64,000 bases of DNA, taken from contig OY969703.1 of assembly GCA_963702075.1 (NCBI GenBank), positions 2,232,001-2,296,000 of the forward strand, given 5' to 3'. A model generated the notes under the pieces. That model worked only from the letters and a program-made list of their open reading frames with translations. It was not told where the DNA came from and ran no database searches. How positions within the stretch are numbered: the first letter of the stretch is position 1; the number at the start of each line of letters is the position of its first letter. This DNA comes from VAYN01 sp963702075 (lineage in GTDB: Bacteria; Actinomycetota; Thermoleophilia; Solirubrobacterales; 70-9). Shown here one piece after another: positions 15,168 to 22,655 of the stretch. The translations under genes were made by a program, and so were the position numbers.

Positions 15168-16106
15168 GTGAGCACGTTCGGGATTGTCGCTCAAGGTGTC
15201 CTGGCGGGCGCAACCTCGGCGCTGCTAGTGCTCTTTGGGTATCCACAGGCCGGCGTTTACAGCGCCGCCGCGACGGCATCGGCGGCACTTGTTCTTTGGG
15301 GAATCAACTGGCGCGCGCAACGCCGGCGAGCTGAAGGTGGCTGGATCTGGCTGGTCCCCCTCGTCGCGGTGGTTGTGATCGTCCTCCCAAGCGTCGCGCA
15401 GCACTGGGCGCCAAGTAAGGCCGTTGGCGCTCCCGCCGAAACCTGGGAAGACGGTCACAAGCTGGCAGTACTGGCGATGGCAGCGTTGAGCACCGCGATC
15501 TTTGCCGTAATGTGGCTTTCCAGCGTCGTCGATCGCTGCTACGTCTTGCCGCGCCTCGCGGGCGGCACGGGGAAGCGGCCCTGCACTCACTCGCTCGATC
15601 ACTGCTGGCACCGCCTGACTCGAATTTGGTTTCTCCACCGGCTGATCGCCGCAGTGACTCTGGTCGCATCGACGATCGCAGTCGTGGCGGTGGCTGCCAA
15701 CGAGTGGCTGCTCGGTCTGAATCAAGTCGTTGCAGCGGCACTGGCGGCGGCAACGACGGTGCTCGGCGGCTTCTACCTGACCCGCCTGCCCTACGCGGTG
15801 GCCATGGTGGCGAATCCCATGATCAACGTTGGAGACAAGGTGCAATTCGCCGAGATGTTCCCCCTACCGGACAGCGCCCCGCACTACTACGTAAGTGAGA
15901 TCTCGTTGGAGGGCGTGAAGCTGGTCGAGCTGGTCGCCGGCGACGAGCGAACCCGGCACGAGATCGACCGCCCCTATGACCGCCTTCTCGACCTCGGAGA
16001 AATCCACAAACTGCTGCGGGTTCGCGACGCATTTGCCCCTTGCAAAAACTGCAAGGGCGTCAATCTCTACTGCGGGCGGCCCCACCCTTCCGCCCATGGT
16101 TCCTGA
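15168..16106 (+). CDS. membrane protein with MscS-like pore/beta segment and C-terminal Cys cluster
   Basis: 312 aa from a GTG. About five to six hydrophobic segments fill residues 1-215. The last (VVAAALAAATTVLGGFYL) runs into NPMINVGDKVQF and then YYVSEISLEGVKLVEL. This resembles the junction of the MscS pore helix and beta-domain (PFxVGDxV, then a strand pair), so a mechanosensitive-channel-like fold is inferred. Unlike MscS it ends in a CKNCKGVNLYC cluster (Cys292, 295, 302) that could bind a metal. The 216-bp gap upstream shows no other feature. Lower GC than the flanks suggests transfer. Confidence 0.6.
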   Translation: MSTFGIVAQGVLAGATSALLVLFGYPQAGVYSAAATASAALVLWGINWRAQRRRAEGGWIWLVPLVAVVVIVLPSVAQHWAPSKAVGAPAETWEDGHKLAVLAMAALSTAIFAVMWLSSVVDRCYVLPRLAGGTGKRPCTHSLDHCWHRLTRIWFLHRLIAAVTLVASTIAVVAVAANEWLLGLNQVVAAALAAATTVLGGFYLTRLPYAVAMVANPMINVGDKVQFAEMFPLPDSAPHYYVSEISLEGVKLVELVAGDERTRHEIDRPYDRLLDLGEIHKLLRVRDAFAPCKNCKGVNLYCGRPHPSAHGS

Positions 16107-16135
16107 TCACCCTCAACAAACACGAGAGCACCACG

Positions 16136-16975
16136 ATGGTGGCTGAGATCCTGCCGAAGTTTCGCGCTACGCGGGCCGTCTATAGGGAAACCGGGCTGGC
16201 GGGAAGCGAGGAGGAACTAGATCGTCTCGTCTCCCAAAATGTCCTTCACACCGTTGCCTATTACCGGCGACTCGTCTGCTTGCGCCGGTTCCAATATCGC
16301 CACACTTTGCAGGCCAGCATTCGCCCCCAGGGGGTCGGAAACCTATTGGAGGCGCAGCGTCGCAGACGCGGCATGGTTCTGGTCGCTCCCCACCTCGGTG
16401 ACTTCGACCTCGCCGTCGCCTGGATTGCCACGACGCTCCGCAGCCGGCCAATAGTTCCAGTGGCGCGACTCGAACGCCCACTTGCGCAACACCATTACGA
16501 CATCATCCGGTGCGCCTGTGGCTTTGACCTGGTCGACCCACGAAAGGCTTCGATGTCCTCGCTTACTGCGCAGCTCCGTGCAGGGCGCGTGGTCATTCTG
16601 ACCCTCGACCGCCGCGGAGGCAACAGGACCGTGGAAGTACCGGTCTTCGGACGGCCCGCCGACCTGCCGGCCGCCTGCCTGACCCTGGCGCGGCGCGCTG
16701 GTGCCCCACTGATCAGCACCGCAACGTGGACTCAAGGCGGTGAACGGCTCCTAGCGTTCGGCGAGCCAATCGGCCCCGGAACCAGCTCGGAGGGCGAATG
16801 CGACAGTGCGTTGATGAAACGTCTCGCCGCGGAATTAGAGGCAAGAATTAGGACGGCACCCCATCAGTGGCACATCCCGGCTCACCGTGAACAACTCTCA
16901 ATCGCTCAGCCACCGGTGCCCCGACCAAGGAGCGTAAAGCTGAAACTCCCGCCGACCCTGTCCAAGACCTGGTAA
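16136..16975 (+). CDS. LpxL/PatA-like lipid acyltransferase
   Basis: 279 aa from ATG 16136. The HX4D acyltransferase motif is HLGDFD (86-91) within MVLVAPHLGDFD, followed by the RxxRPIVPVARLERP region and the long conserved stretch LRAGRVVILTLDRRGGN (near 160). It fits the bacterial lauroyl-type lysophospholipid acyltransferase family, whose actinobacterial members include phosphatidylinositol-mannoside acyltransferase. There is no N-terminal membrane helix, so it is peripheral at most. It ends two bases before the 3' end of tRNA-Arg. Whether it shares a transcript with the MscS-like gene is unclear (30-bp gap). Confidence 0.8.
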   Translation: MVAEILPKFRATRAVYRETGLAGSEEELDRLVSQNVLHTVAYYRRLVCLRRFQYRHTLQASIRPQGVGNLLEAQRRRRGMVLVAPHLGDFDLAVAWIATTLRSRPIVPVARLERPLAQHHYDIIRCACGFDLVDPRKASMSSLTAQLRAGRVVILTLDRRGGNRTVEVPVFGRPADLPAACLTLARRAGAPLISTATWTQGGERLLAFGEPIGPGTSSEGECDSALMKRLAAELEARIRTAPHQWHIPAHREQLSIAQPPVPRPRSVKLKLPPTLSKTW

Positions 16976-16976
16976 G

Positions 16977-17051
16977 CGCCCCCGGCTGGATTCGAACCAG
17001 CGACCGTCGGATTAGAAGTCCGATGCTCTATCCAAGCTGAGCTACGGGGGC
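16977..17051 (-). tRNA. tRNA-Arg (anticodon TCT)
   Basis: A 75-nt cloverleaf folds by eye. Acceptor GCCCCCG pairs with CGGGGGC, D-arm GCTC/GAGC, anticodon stem TCGGA/TCCGA with loop CTTCTAA (anticodon TCT), and T-arm GCTGG-TTCGAAT-CCAGC. The discriminator is G and CCA is not encoded. Its 3' end abuts an accessory stretch (13.2-17.0 kb), a usual place for island insertion. Confidence 0.97.
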
Positions 17052-17107
17052 TCATGTTCGAGGGTAGCGTTGCAAGTTGCGGAGGAACGGGGATAGGATC
17101 AGCGGCG

Positions 17108-17368
17108 ATGGCGGTCAAACTTCATCGCTGCTCGCTGATGTGGGTCAAGATCGGCGCGCACCCCTGCTGGAAAGTGCAGAAGGCGCTGGATGAGCAGGGC
17201 GTCGACTACGAGGTGGTCAAGGGACCGCTGCGGGATCGCAGCGACGTCGAGGCGGTTTCGGGGCAGAAGAAATACCCAGTGATCGAGTTCGAGGACGGGC
17301 GGGTCTATCGCGAGGAATCGGCGGAGATGGCCGAGCGGATCCGCGCCGGCAAGCTCTTCGACGCCTGA
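17108..17368 (+). CDS. glutathione S-transferase N-terminal / glutaredoxin-fold protein
   Basis: 86 aa from ATG 17108. Thioredoxin-fold pattern: VKLHRCSL strand, HPCWKVQKALDEQGVDYEVV helix-strand, KKYPVIEFEDGRVYREE with the cis-Pro, then a short helix. A single Cys (HPCW) is at the active-site position; there is no CxxC, so the activity would be monothiol or binding only. It is followed 4 bp later by an alpha/beta hydrolase and may be cotranscribed with it. Confidence 0.8.
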   Translation: MAVKLHRCSLMWVKIGAHPCWKVQKALDEQGVDYEVVKGPLRDRSDVEAVSGQKKYPVIEFEDGRVYREESAEMAERIRAGKLFDA

Positions 17369-17372
17369 GTCC

Positions 17373-18176
17373 GTGCCGACCGTCTCTACTCCCAACGCCG
17401 AACTGCACTATGAGCGCGCCGGCTCCGGCGAGCCGCTGCTGATGATCCAGGGGATGAGCGGGACGCACGTCTCCTGGGGGGAGCCGTTCCTGGCGCCGCT
17501 GCGGGAGACCTTTGACGTCATCGCCTTCGACAACCGCGGGATCGGCCTCTCGGGCCCGATCGACGGGCCGTTCACGATCGTCGAGATGGCCGAGGACACG
17601 GCGGCTCTCATGGGCGAGCTCGAACTCGAGAGCGCCCACGTCGTCGGCATCTCGATGGGCGGGATGATCGCCCAGGAGCTGGCGCTCGCCCACCCGGAGC
17701 GGCTGCGATCGCTGACCCTCGGCTGCACCTACTGCGGCGGCCCCGGCTCGCAGTTGATGCCGGAGGAGAACGCGCGAAAGCTGCTGGAGGGCTTGGGCTC
17801 CGGCGATCGGGATAAGGCGATCCGGGCCGGCTACGAAGTCAACCTCTCCCCCGCCTTTCGCGCCGACGAGAACCACTTCGCCGCCTTCAACGAGATGGCG
17901 ACCTCGGTGCCGGCCGCGAAACAGACGATCGAATTACAGGTGCAGGCGATCCTCGGCCACGACACCAGCGGCCGGCTCGGCGAGATCTCGCCGCCGACCC
18001 TGATCGTCCACGGCACCGACGACGGCGTCCTCCCCTACCCGAACGGCGAGCTGATCTCCTCGCTGATGCCCGCGGCTCGGCTGGAGGCCCTCGAGGGCAT
18101 CGGTCACATGTTCTGGTGGGAGCGCCCCGAGCGCTCCGCCGAGCTGGTCCGCGAGCACGCGCTCGCGGCCGCCTAG
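17373..18176 (+). CDS. alpha/beta hydrolase
   Basis: 267 aa. Nucleophile elbow GISMGGM with Ser94, FDNRGIGLS after strand 4, acid in HGTDDGVLP (about 218), catalytic His in GIGHMFWWE near 247. A typical small soluble esterase/lipase-like hydrolase; the cap domain is about 125-195. It starts with GTG 4 bp after the GST-like gene. Its stop overlaps the convergent glycosyltransferase stop by 4 bp. Substrate unknown. Confidence 0.88.
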   Translation: MPTVSTPNAELHYERAGSGEPLLMIQGMSGTHVSWGEPFLAPLRETFDVIAFDNRGIGLSGPIDGPFTIVEMAEDTAALMGELELESAHVVGISMGGMIAQELALAHPERLRSLTLGCTYCGGPGSQLMPEENARKLLEGLGSGDRDKAIRAGYEVNLSPAFRADENHFAAFNEMATSVPAAKQTIELQVQAILGHDTSGRLGEISPPTLIVHGTDDGVLPYPNGELISSLMPAARLEALEGIGHMFWWERPERSAELVREHALAAA

Positions 18177-20401
18177 CCTTCTTCTTCGAATTCGCCCGGC
18201 ACCGACGGGCGTTTTTCCGGCTGACAGGCGCTTGGATCGAGCTTGCCGTTCACCTTGAAGACGTAGTCGGGCTCCGGCGAGGCTTTTTCGCTGTCGTCGA
18301 CCACCAGCTTCACCGCCGGGTCGTTCTTGACCCAAGCGTAGATCGGGAACTGGTACGGGTTAGGCGTACCGGTGTTGTAGGGGCCGGTGTCCTGGGTGTA
18401 CTGGCTCATCACCAGGTATTCGTATCCGCCTTCGTTGATCAGGCGACGCAGTTGCGGGCAGGTGGTCGGCAAGCGGTTTGAGCCGTGCGGCCCTTTGACC
18501 CCGATGAACTCGACCTGGTTGGTCACGTCGTTGCCGTAGAACCCGTACTGGCCGAAGATGATCTGGCTCGAGCCGAGGATGCCGATCTTCTTGTCGTGCA
18601 GCTTCTGGGTGTATTCGTAGGCCTTCCAGGGGCCGCCTTCGCCGAGGAACGGGCTCGGGTTGACGTAGTGCTGGTCGGCGTACTGGACCTGCTGGGCGCG
18701 ACCGAGCACGACCGCCAGCAGCACCACCCCGACCGCGATCCCCGCCACCATCGCCCGGCTCACCCCCAGGCGGCTCCGCCCCAGCGACAGCCCCGCCGGC
18801 GCCCAGACCAACGCCAGGGTCAGGAAGACGGTGCCGAAGATGTAGCTGGTGAACCAGCGCGGCGTCGTCACCACCGTGATCGCGTACACAACGGTCAGGA
18901 ACAGCAGCGTCAGCCAGGCGCGTCGGTCCGGCGCTCGCAACGGCCGCGCGATCGGCAGCAGCACCATCGCCAGGACCAGACCCGGCACCAGGTAGCGGGT
19001 ATTGGTGAAGAAGCCCGTCGGCGAGCCCTCCTGCCCCGCCGCGGTCAGCGGCGTGAAGACGTAGACGACCGCGGTCAGCAGCGAGGCGACGGCGATCACC
19101 CGCAGGATCTTGTTGCGCGAGCGCCAGGCGAGGTAGACCGCGGCGGCGACGGCGCAGATCAGGATCAGCGGCCAGAGCGGCCCGAAGGCGTTCTCGAGCT
19201 CAGGGAAGAACCAGCGCCGGTAGATCGTCGGCTGGGTCAGGTAGTGGGCGACGGCGAAGCGCGGCCGGGGGTCGAGCGGCATCTGATCTGGCATCGGCAG
19301 GTTGAGCGGCCCGAACTTGGTGATCGGAATCGGGTTGCCGCCGCTCTTGATCGCCGCCCGCAGGTACCAGTAGCCGCCGGCGACGAGCAACGACAGACCC
19401 ATCACCCAGGTCGTCGTCCAGCGTCGGCCGCGGCCGCTGAAGAGGATGACGCCGAGGGTGATCGCCACCACCGGGACGAGGAAGGTCGTCTTCACCGAGG
19501 CGGCGAGACCGGCCGCGATCCCTGCCAGCACCAGCGGCCCCTTGTCCAGAAGCGCCGCGTCGCGCTCGGGCGCGTCCTGCACCGCCGTCCCAGCCGCCGG
19601 CGCCCGCCGCTGGTGGCCGTTGATCAGGAAGGCGACGAAGGCGAGCAGGAAGGCGAGGCCCATGATGTCGTTGCGCCCCTCCCCCGGCTGGGTTTCGATC
19701 ATCACCCCGGAGTCGAGGACGATCGCCGCCGCGACCAGCGTCGCCGGCCCGACCTTGTAGGGGCGGCCGACGCAGAACGCCGCCAGCAGCGCGATCGCCA
19801 GCCAGAAGAGGTTGATCAGCGGCGAGAGCCAGTCGCTCTTGAAGATGACGATGCCGGCCGCATGGACCAGCTCCGAGCTCTGCGGGTAAAACCAGGCCGC
19901 CAGCCGCAGTGGGTCGGTGAAGTGGAGGTGGAGGGTCGAGTGCGTCTGCGCCATCCCGGCCGCGAAGGGCATGTGGTACCAGGTGGTGTCGCCGCCGAAC
20001 ATGCCGAAGTCGAGGCTCGACTGGGCGGGGAAGGTCCACTCGGCGACGACGAACGAGGCGACCCCGATCGCGATCAGCAGGACGATCGTTTCCACCGGCG
20101 GCGCCGCCACCTCGCGGCCGCCGCCGACCGTCTTCGAGCGCCCGAGCCAGGCCGCGGCGAGGCCGACGCCGATGCAGCCGAGCACCACCCAGCCGATCCG
20201 CAACGCGCTCAGCGTGCCGAGGATCTCCAGCGTCACGACCAGCAGCGCGACCGCGAGCACGGCGTCGCCGAGCCGCGCCAGCGCGCCGGTGAATTCGGGC
20301 ACGATCCAGCGCCGCAGCCAGTAGCCGCCGAGGCCGAGCGCCGCGACGATCCCGATCACGGCGAGGCAGCCGACTATGTAAGAGCCGAAGGACGGTGCCA
20401 C
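18173..20401 (-). CDS. GT-C type membrane glycosyltransferase (GT39/ArnT-like)
   Basis: 742 aa with a dozen or so membrane helices and a C-terminal extracytoplasmic domain of about 150 residues (from about 590). The first large outer loop has FGGDTTWYHMPF (about residues 135-146), an Asp-containing motif like the catalytic loop of polyprenyl-phosphate-sugar GT-C enzymes. A later GEGRND segment and a DPRPRFAVAHYLTQP loop are also outer-face. It probably glycosylates an envelope polymer or protein from a lipid-linked donor. GTG start. Monocistronic. Confidence 0.75.
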   Translation of the reverse strand: MAPSFGSYIVGCLAVIGIVAALGLGGYWLRRWIVPEFTGALARLGDAVLAVALLVVTLEILGTLSALRIGWVVLGCIGVGLAAAWLGRSKTVGGGREVAAPPVETIVLLIAIGVASFVVAEWTFPAQSSLDFGMFGGDTTWYHMPFAAGMAQTHSTLHLHFTDPLRLAAWFYPQSSELVHAAGIVIFKSDWLSPLINLFWLAIALLAAFCVGRPYKVGPATLVAAAIVLDSGVMIETQPGEGRNDIMGLAFLLAFVAFLINGHQRRAPAAGTAVQDAPERDAALLDKGPLVLAGIAAGLAASVKTTFLVPVVAITLGVILFSGRGRRWTTTWVMGLSLLVAGGYWYLRAAIKSGGNPIPITKFGPLNLPMPDQMPLDPRPRFAVAHYLTQPTIYRRWFFPELENAFGPLWPLILICAVAAAVYLAWRSRNKILRVIAVASLLTAVVYVFTPLTAAGQEGSPTGFFTNTRYLVPGLVLAMVLLPIARPLRAPDRRAWLTLLFLTVVYAITVVTTPRWFTSYIFGTVFLTLALVWAPAGLSLGRSRLGVSRAMVAGIAVGVVLLAVVLGRAQQVQYADQHYVNPSPFLGEGGPWKAYEYTQKLHDKKIGILGSSQIIFGQYGFYGNDVTNQVEFIGVKGPHGSNRLPTTCPQLRRLINEGGYEYLVMSQYTQDTGPYNTGTPNPYQFPIYAWVKNDPAVKLVVDDSEKASPEPDYVFKVNGKLDPSACQPEKRPSVPGEFEEEG

Positions 20402-20446
20402 GAAGGCGGGGATGCTATTCGGCGCGCCCGGCGGGCACCGCCGCGA

Positions 20447-21124
20447 CTAGGCCGCGGCGGCGGGGATGCTGCAGGCGACTCCGGTCCCTTTCAGGCCGCA
20501 GTAGCCGTTCGGCACCTTGTGCAGGTACTGCTGGTGGTAATCCTCGGCGTAGTAGAAGGGCCCGGCGGGCTCGATCTCGGTCGTCACCGGCTCCTTGCCG
20601 GCGGACCGCAGCGCCTGGTCATAGGCGTCGCGCGCCATCTCCGCCGTCGCCTTCTGCGCGTCGTTCGTGAAGTAGATGCCGGAGCGGTACTGGGTGCCGA
20701 CGTCGTTGCCCTGGCGCATCCCCTGGGTCGGGTCGTGCTCCTCGAAGAAGACCTTCAGCAGGTCGGCGTAGGAGACCTTCTGCGGGTCGAAAGCGACCAG
20801 CACCGCCTCGGCGTGGCCGGTCTTCGCCGTGCAGACCTCCTCGTAGGTCGGGTTCGGGGTGGTCCCGTTCTGGTAGCCGACCGCCGTCGTGTAGACGCCG
20901 TCCATTTCCCAGAACAGGCGCTCCGCCCCCCAGAAGCAGCCGAGCGCGAAGTAGGCGACCTCGATCCCCTCCGGGAACGGCGGCTCGAGCGGCGTCCCGA
21001 GGACGGCATGCGTCGCCGGAACGTCAAATGCCCGCTCGCTCCGACCCGGCAACGCCTCGTCCGGGCTGACCAGCTTCGTCTTCTCCGGCTGCATCATCTC
21101 CATCAACTTTCCAAGTCTGCTCAT
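20447..21124 (-). CDS. msrA: peptide-methionine (S)-S-oxide reductase
   Basis: 225 aa. The MsrA signature GCFWGAE carries catalytic Cys63, with GTTPNPTYEEVC, HAEAVLVAFDP and DPTQGMRQGNDVGTQYRSGIY following. C-terminal cysteines in NGYCGLKGTGVAC provide the recycling thiols. The N-terminal 55 residues are longer than the minimal enzyme, as in many actinobacteria. ATG 21124 is preceded by AAGGAGGT, but that site is paired in a hairpin (see 21131-21146). It repairs oxidised Met in cytosolic proteins. Confidence 0.95.
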   Translation of the reverse strand: MSRLGKLMEMMQPEKTKLVSPDEALPGRSERAFDVPATHAVLGTPLEPPFPEGIEVAYFALGCFWGAERLFWEMDGVYTTAVGYQNGTTPNPTYEEVCTAKTGHAEAVLVAFDPQKVSYADLLKVFFEEHDPTQGMRQGNDVGTQYRSGIYFTNDAQKATAEMARDAYDQALRSAGKEPVTTEIEPAGPFYYAEDYHQQYLHKVPNGYCGLKGTGVACSIPAAAA

Positions 21125-21130
21125 GTCATA

Positions 21131-21146
21131 CCTCCTTATGAGGAGG
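21131..21146 (-). promoter_or_regulatory. hairpin that would hide the msrA ribosome binding site
   Basis: CCTCCT (21131-21136) and AGGAGG (21141-21146) are perfect inverted repeats with a 4-base loop. On the msrA transcript the order is CCUCCU-CAUA-AGGAGG, so the Shine-Dalgarno is the 3' arm. This could make translation depend on unfolding or on ribosome load. The functional role is inference. Confidence 0.4.
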
Positions 21147-21211
21147 GTACGCGAGAGAGATAACGAGCCTGTGAACTGGCCAGCGACCGCGGCACGGGAT
21201 AGCGTGGGCGC

Positions 21212-21484
21212 ATGGGTTGTCTCGTCGTCCTGCTCGCCTTCCTCTCGCCGCGGTTGGCGCTGTTCGCGATCTTCGTCTTCTCCGACCTGCTGAGCCGCGC
21301 CTTCGACAGCTGGTTCGTCCCCTTCCTCGGTTTCTTCCTTCTGCCCTGGACCACGCTCGCCTACGCGGTGATGTGGTCGAGCTCCGACCGCGTCTACGGC
21401 TTCGAGTGGTTCATCGTCATCCTCGCCTTCGCGATCGACCTGGGCTCCTACGCTCGCGGCAGCCGCGAGCGGCACCGGGGTTGA
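21212..21484 (+). CDS. small three-TM membrane protein
   Basis: 90 aa, nearly all hydrophobic. MGCLVVLLAFLSPRLALFAIFVFS, a central FVPFLGFFLLPWTTLAYAVM and a C-terminal WFIVILAFAIDLGSYARGSRE. This length and pattern (SPRLALF near the N-terminus, DLGSYxxGxR near the end) recur in actinobacterial genomes as small conserved membrane proteins of unknown function. Divergent from msrA. Confidence 0.8.
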   Translation: MGCLVVLLAFLSPRLALFAIFVFSDLLSRAFDSWFVPFLGFFLLPWTTLAYAVMWSSSDRVYGFEWFIVILAFAIDLGSYARGSRERHRG

Positions 21485-21501
21485 AATAAGTACCGCTCTG
21501 C

Positions 21502-21529
21502 TTGCGGTTCACTTACGCACCCCTATATT
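21502..21529 (+). promoter_or_regulatory. leaderless promoter TTGCGG-16-TATATT
   Basis: TTGCGG (21502-21507), a 16-base spacer, TATATT (21524-21529), then six bases to the GTG at 21536. This spacing puts transcription start on or next to the start codon, so the mRNA is probably leaderless, which fixes GTG 21536 rather than ATG 21551 as the start. Confidence 0.6.
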
Positions 21530-21535
21530 CGGCAC

Positions 21536-22630
21536 GTGGGTTCTCGTCCGATGCCACAACGTGCGCTATTGGGAGCGCTGACGCTGCTCGCGGCACTTCT
21601 GCTGGCGGTGCCGGCGACCGCGGCGGCCTGTGGCAGCGAAACGCCGCCGGTGATCACGAACGAATCCGTCACTCCCGGCGGCCTCCCGTGGGAAGGCGGC
21701 ACGATCCGGGTGGAAGTCGACGTCGAAAGCGACTGCGGCGTCCAGGTCGAGCTGGAAATCAGCAGCAGCGACGGCGGCTACTACCCATCGGAAATGGGCG
21801 TCACCGAAGAGACCGTCAACGACAACCCGCGCACCTATCGCTCCGAATTCGGTGCGCCCGCGAACTTCAGCGAATCGCCGGTCTACTACCAGACCGTGAT
21901 CAGGGCGACCGATGAAGAAGGCGGCGGCGCCGAAGTCTTCGCCGGCGAAACCGAAGTCGCCGGGGCGCCTCCGTTCGACGAACCGCCGGCGATCTCCAAC
22001 GCGATGGTCAAACCGCTCCGCGTCGGCTCCTCTGGCGGCGGCGTGACGATCAGCGCCGACATCTCCGACAACCGCAGCGTCTTCTACGCCTGGGCCGCGG
22101 TGATGCTTCCCGACGAAACGATCAAAGACGTGACGCTCCACCCGGTCAGTTCCTCCCACTTCGAAGGCTTCTTCAAAGCCCCCGCCAACTCGGGAGCGAC
22201 CCCGCAGCACTACTCGGTGGTCGTCTACGCGGAAGACGAATCGGCGCTCCGCGACTACGAAGAAGCCGGCTCTTTCGCGGTCTCGCCGCTGACCGGCCTG
22301 CTCAACGCCTGGACCACCGAAGGCAGCTACTTCGGCCGGGTCAGCGTCGGCAACACCGCGACGCGGACGGTCGCGGTCCACAACAACGGCGGCCCGAAAA
22401 CGCAGCCGGTGGAAGCCTCGATCGCGACCTCCGGCGCCCCTTTCGCCATCCAGGGCGCGATCGGCGGGAAAGTCGACTTCACGATTGCCGCCGGGGAAAC
22501 CAAAACCTTCGTCGTCGCCTTCAGCCCGACCTCTGCCGGATACAAGACCGGCTCGGCGATCATCTCCCGGCCCGACGGCTCCCAGCCGGACGTCAGCGTC
22601 AGTTTCAGCGGCCAGGGATCCAACCCCTGA
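21536..22630 (+). CDS. secreted Hydin/ASPM-like beta-sandwich protein, copy 1
   Basis: 364 aa. Signal peptide (residues about 7-31, ending TAAACG), then two Ig-like strands-rich regions opening with VTPGGLPWEGGTIRVEVDVES and VKPLRVGSSGGGVTISADISD. The C-terminal ~110 residues (GRVSVGNTATRTVAVHNNGG ... FSPTSAGYKTGSAIISRP ... VSFSGQGSNP) have the ASPM-SPD-2-Hydin pattern. Exported, probably a cell-surface or matrix protein; no catalytic site is seen. It is the paralogue of the next gene, 25 bp downstream, from a tandem duplication. Confidence 0.8.
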   Translation: MGSRPMPQRALLGALTLLAALLLAVPATAAACGSETPPVITNESVTPGGLPWEGGTIRVEVDVESDCGVQVELEISSSDGGYYPSEMGVTEETVNDNPRTYRSEFGAPANFSESPVYYQTVIRATDEEGGGAEVFAGETEVAGAPPFDEPPAISNAMVKPLRVGSSGGGVTISADISDNRSVFYAWAAVMLPDETIKDVTLHPVSSSHFEGFFKAPANSGATPQHYSVVVYAEDESALRDYEEAGSFAVSPLTGLLNAWTTEGSYFGRVSVGNTATRTVAVHNNGGPKTQPVEASIATSGAPFAIQGAIGGKVDFTIAAGETKTFVVAFSPTSAGYKTGSAIISRPDGSQPDVSVSFSGQGSNP

Positions 22631-22655
22631 TCCGCGACGAGCGCCACCCGACTCG

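Noticed and set aside
18485..21163. 892-codon plus-strand frame antisense to the GT-C glycosyltransferase and msrA, and a similar one at 54188-56254 antisense to ctaD
   Set aside because: Low-complexity Arg/Asp/Gln composition, no motifs, fully antisense to recognised genes.
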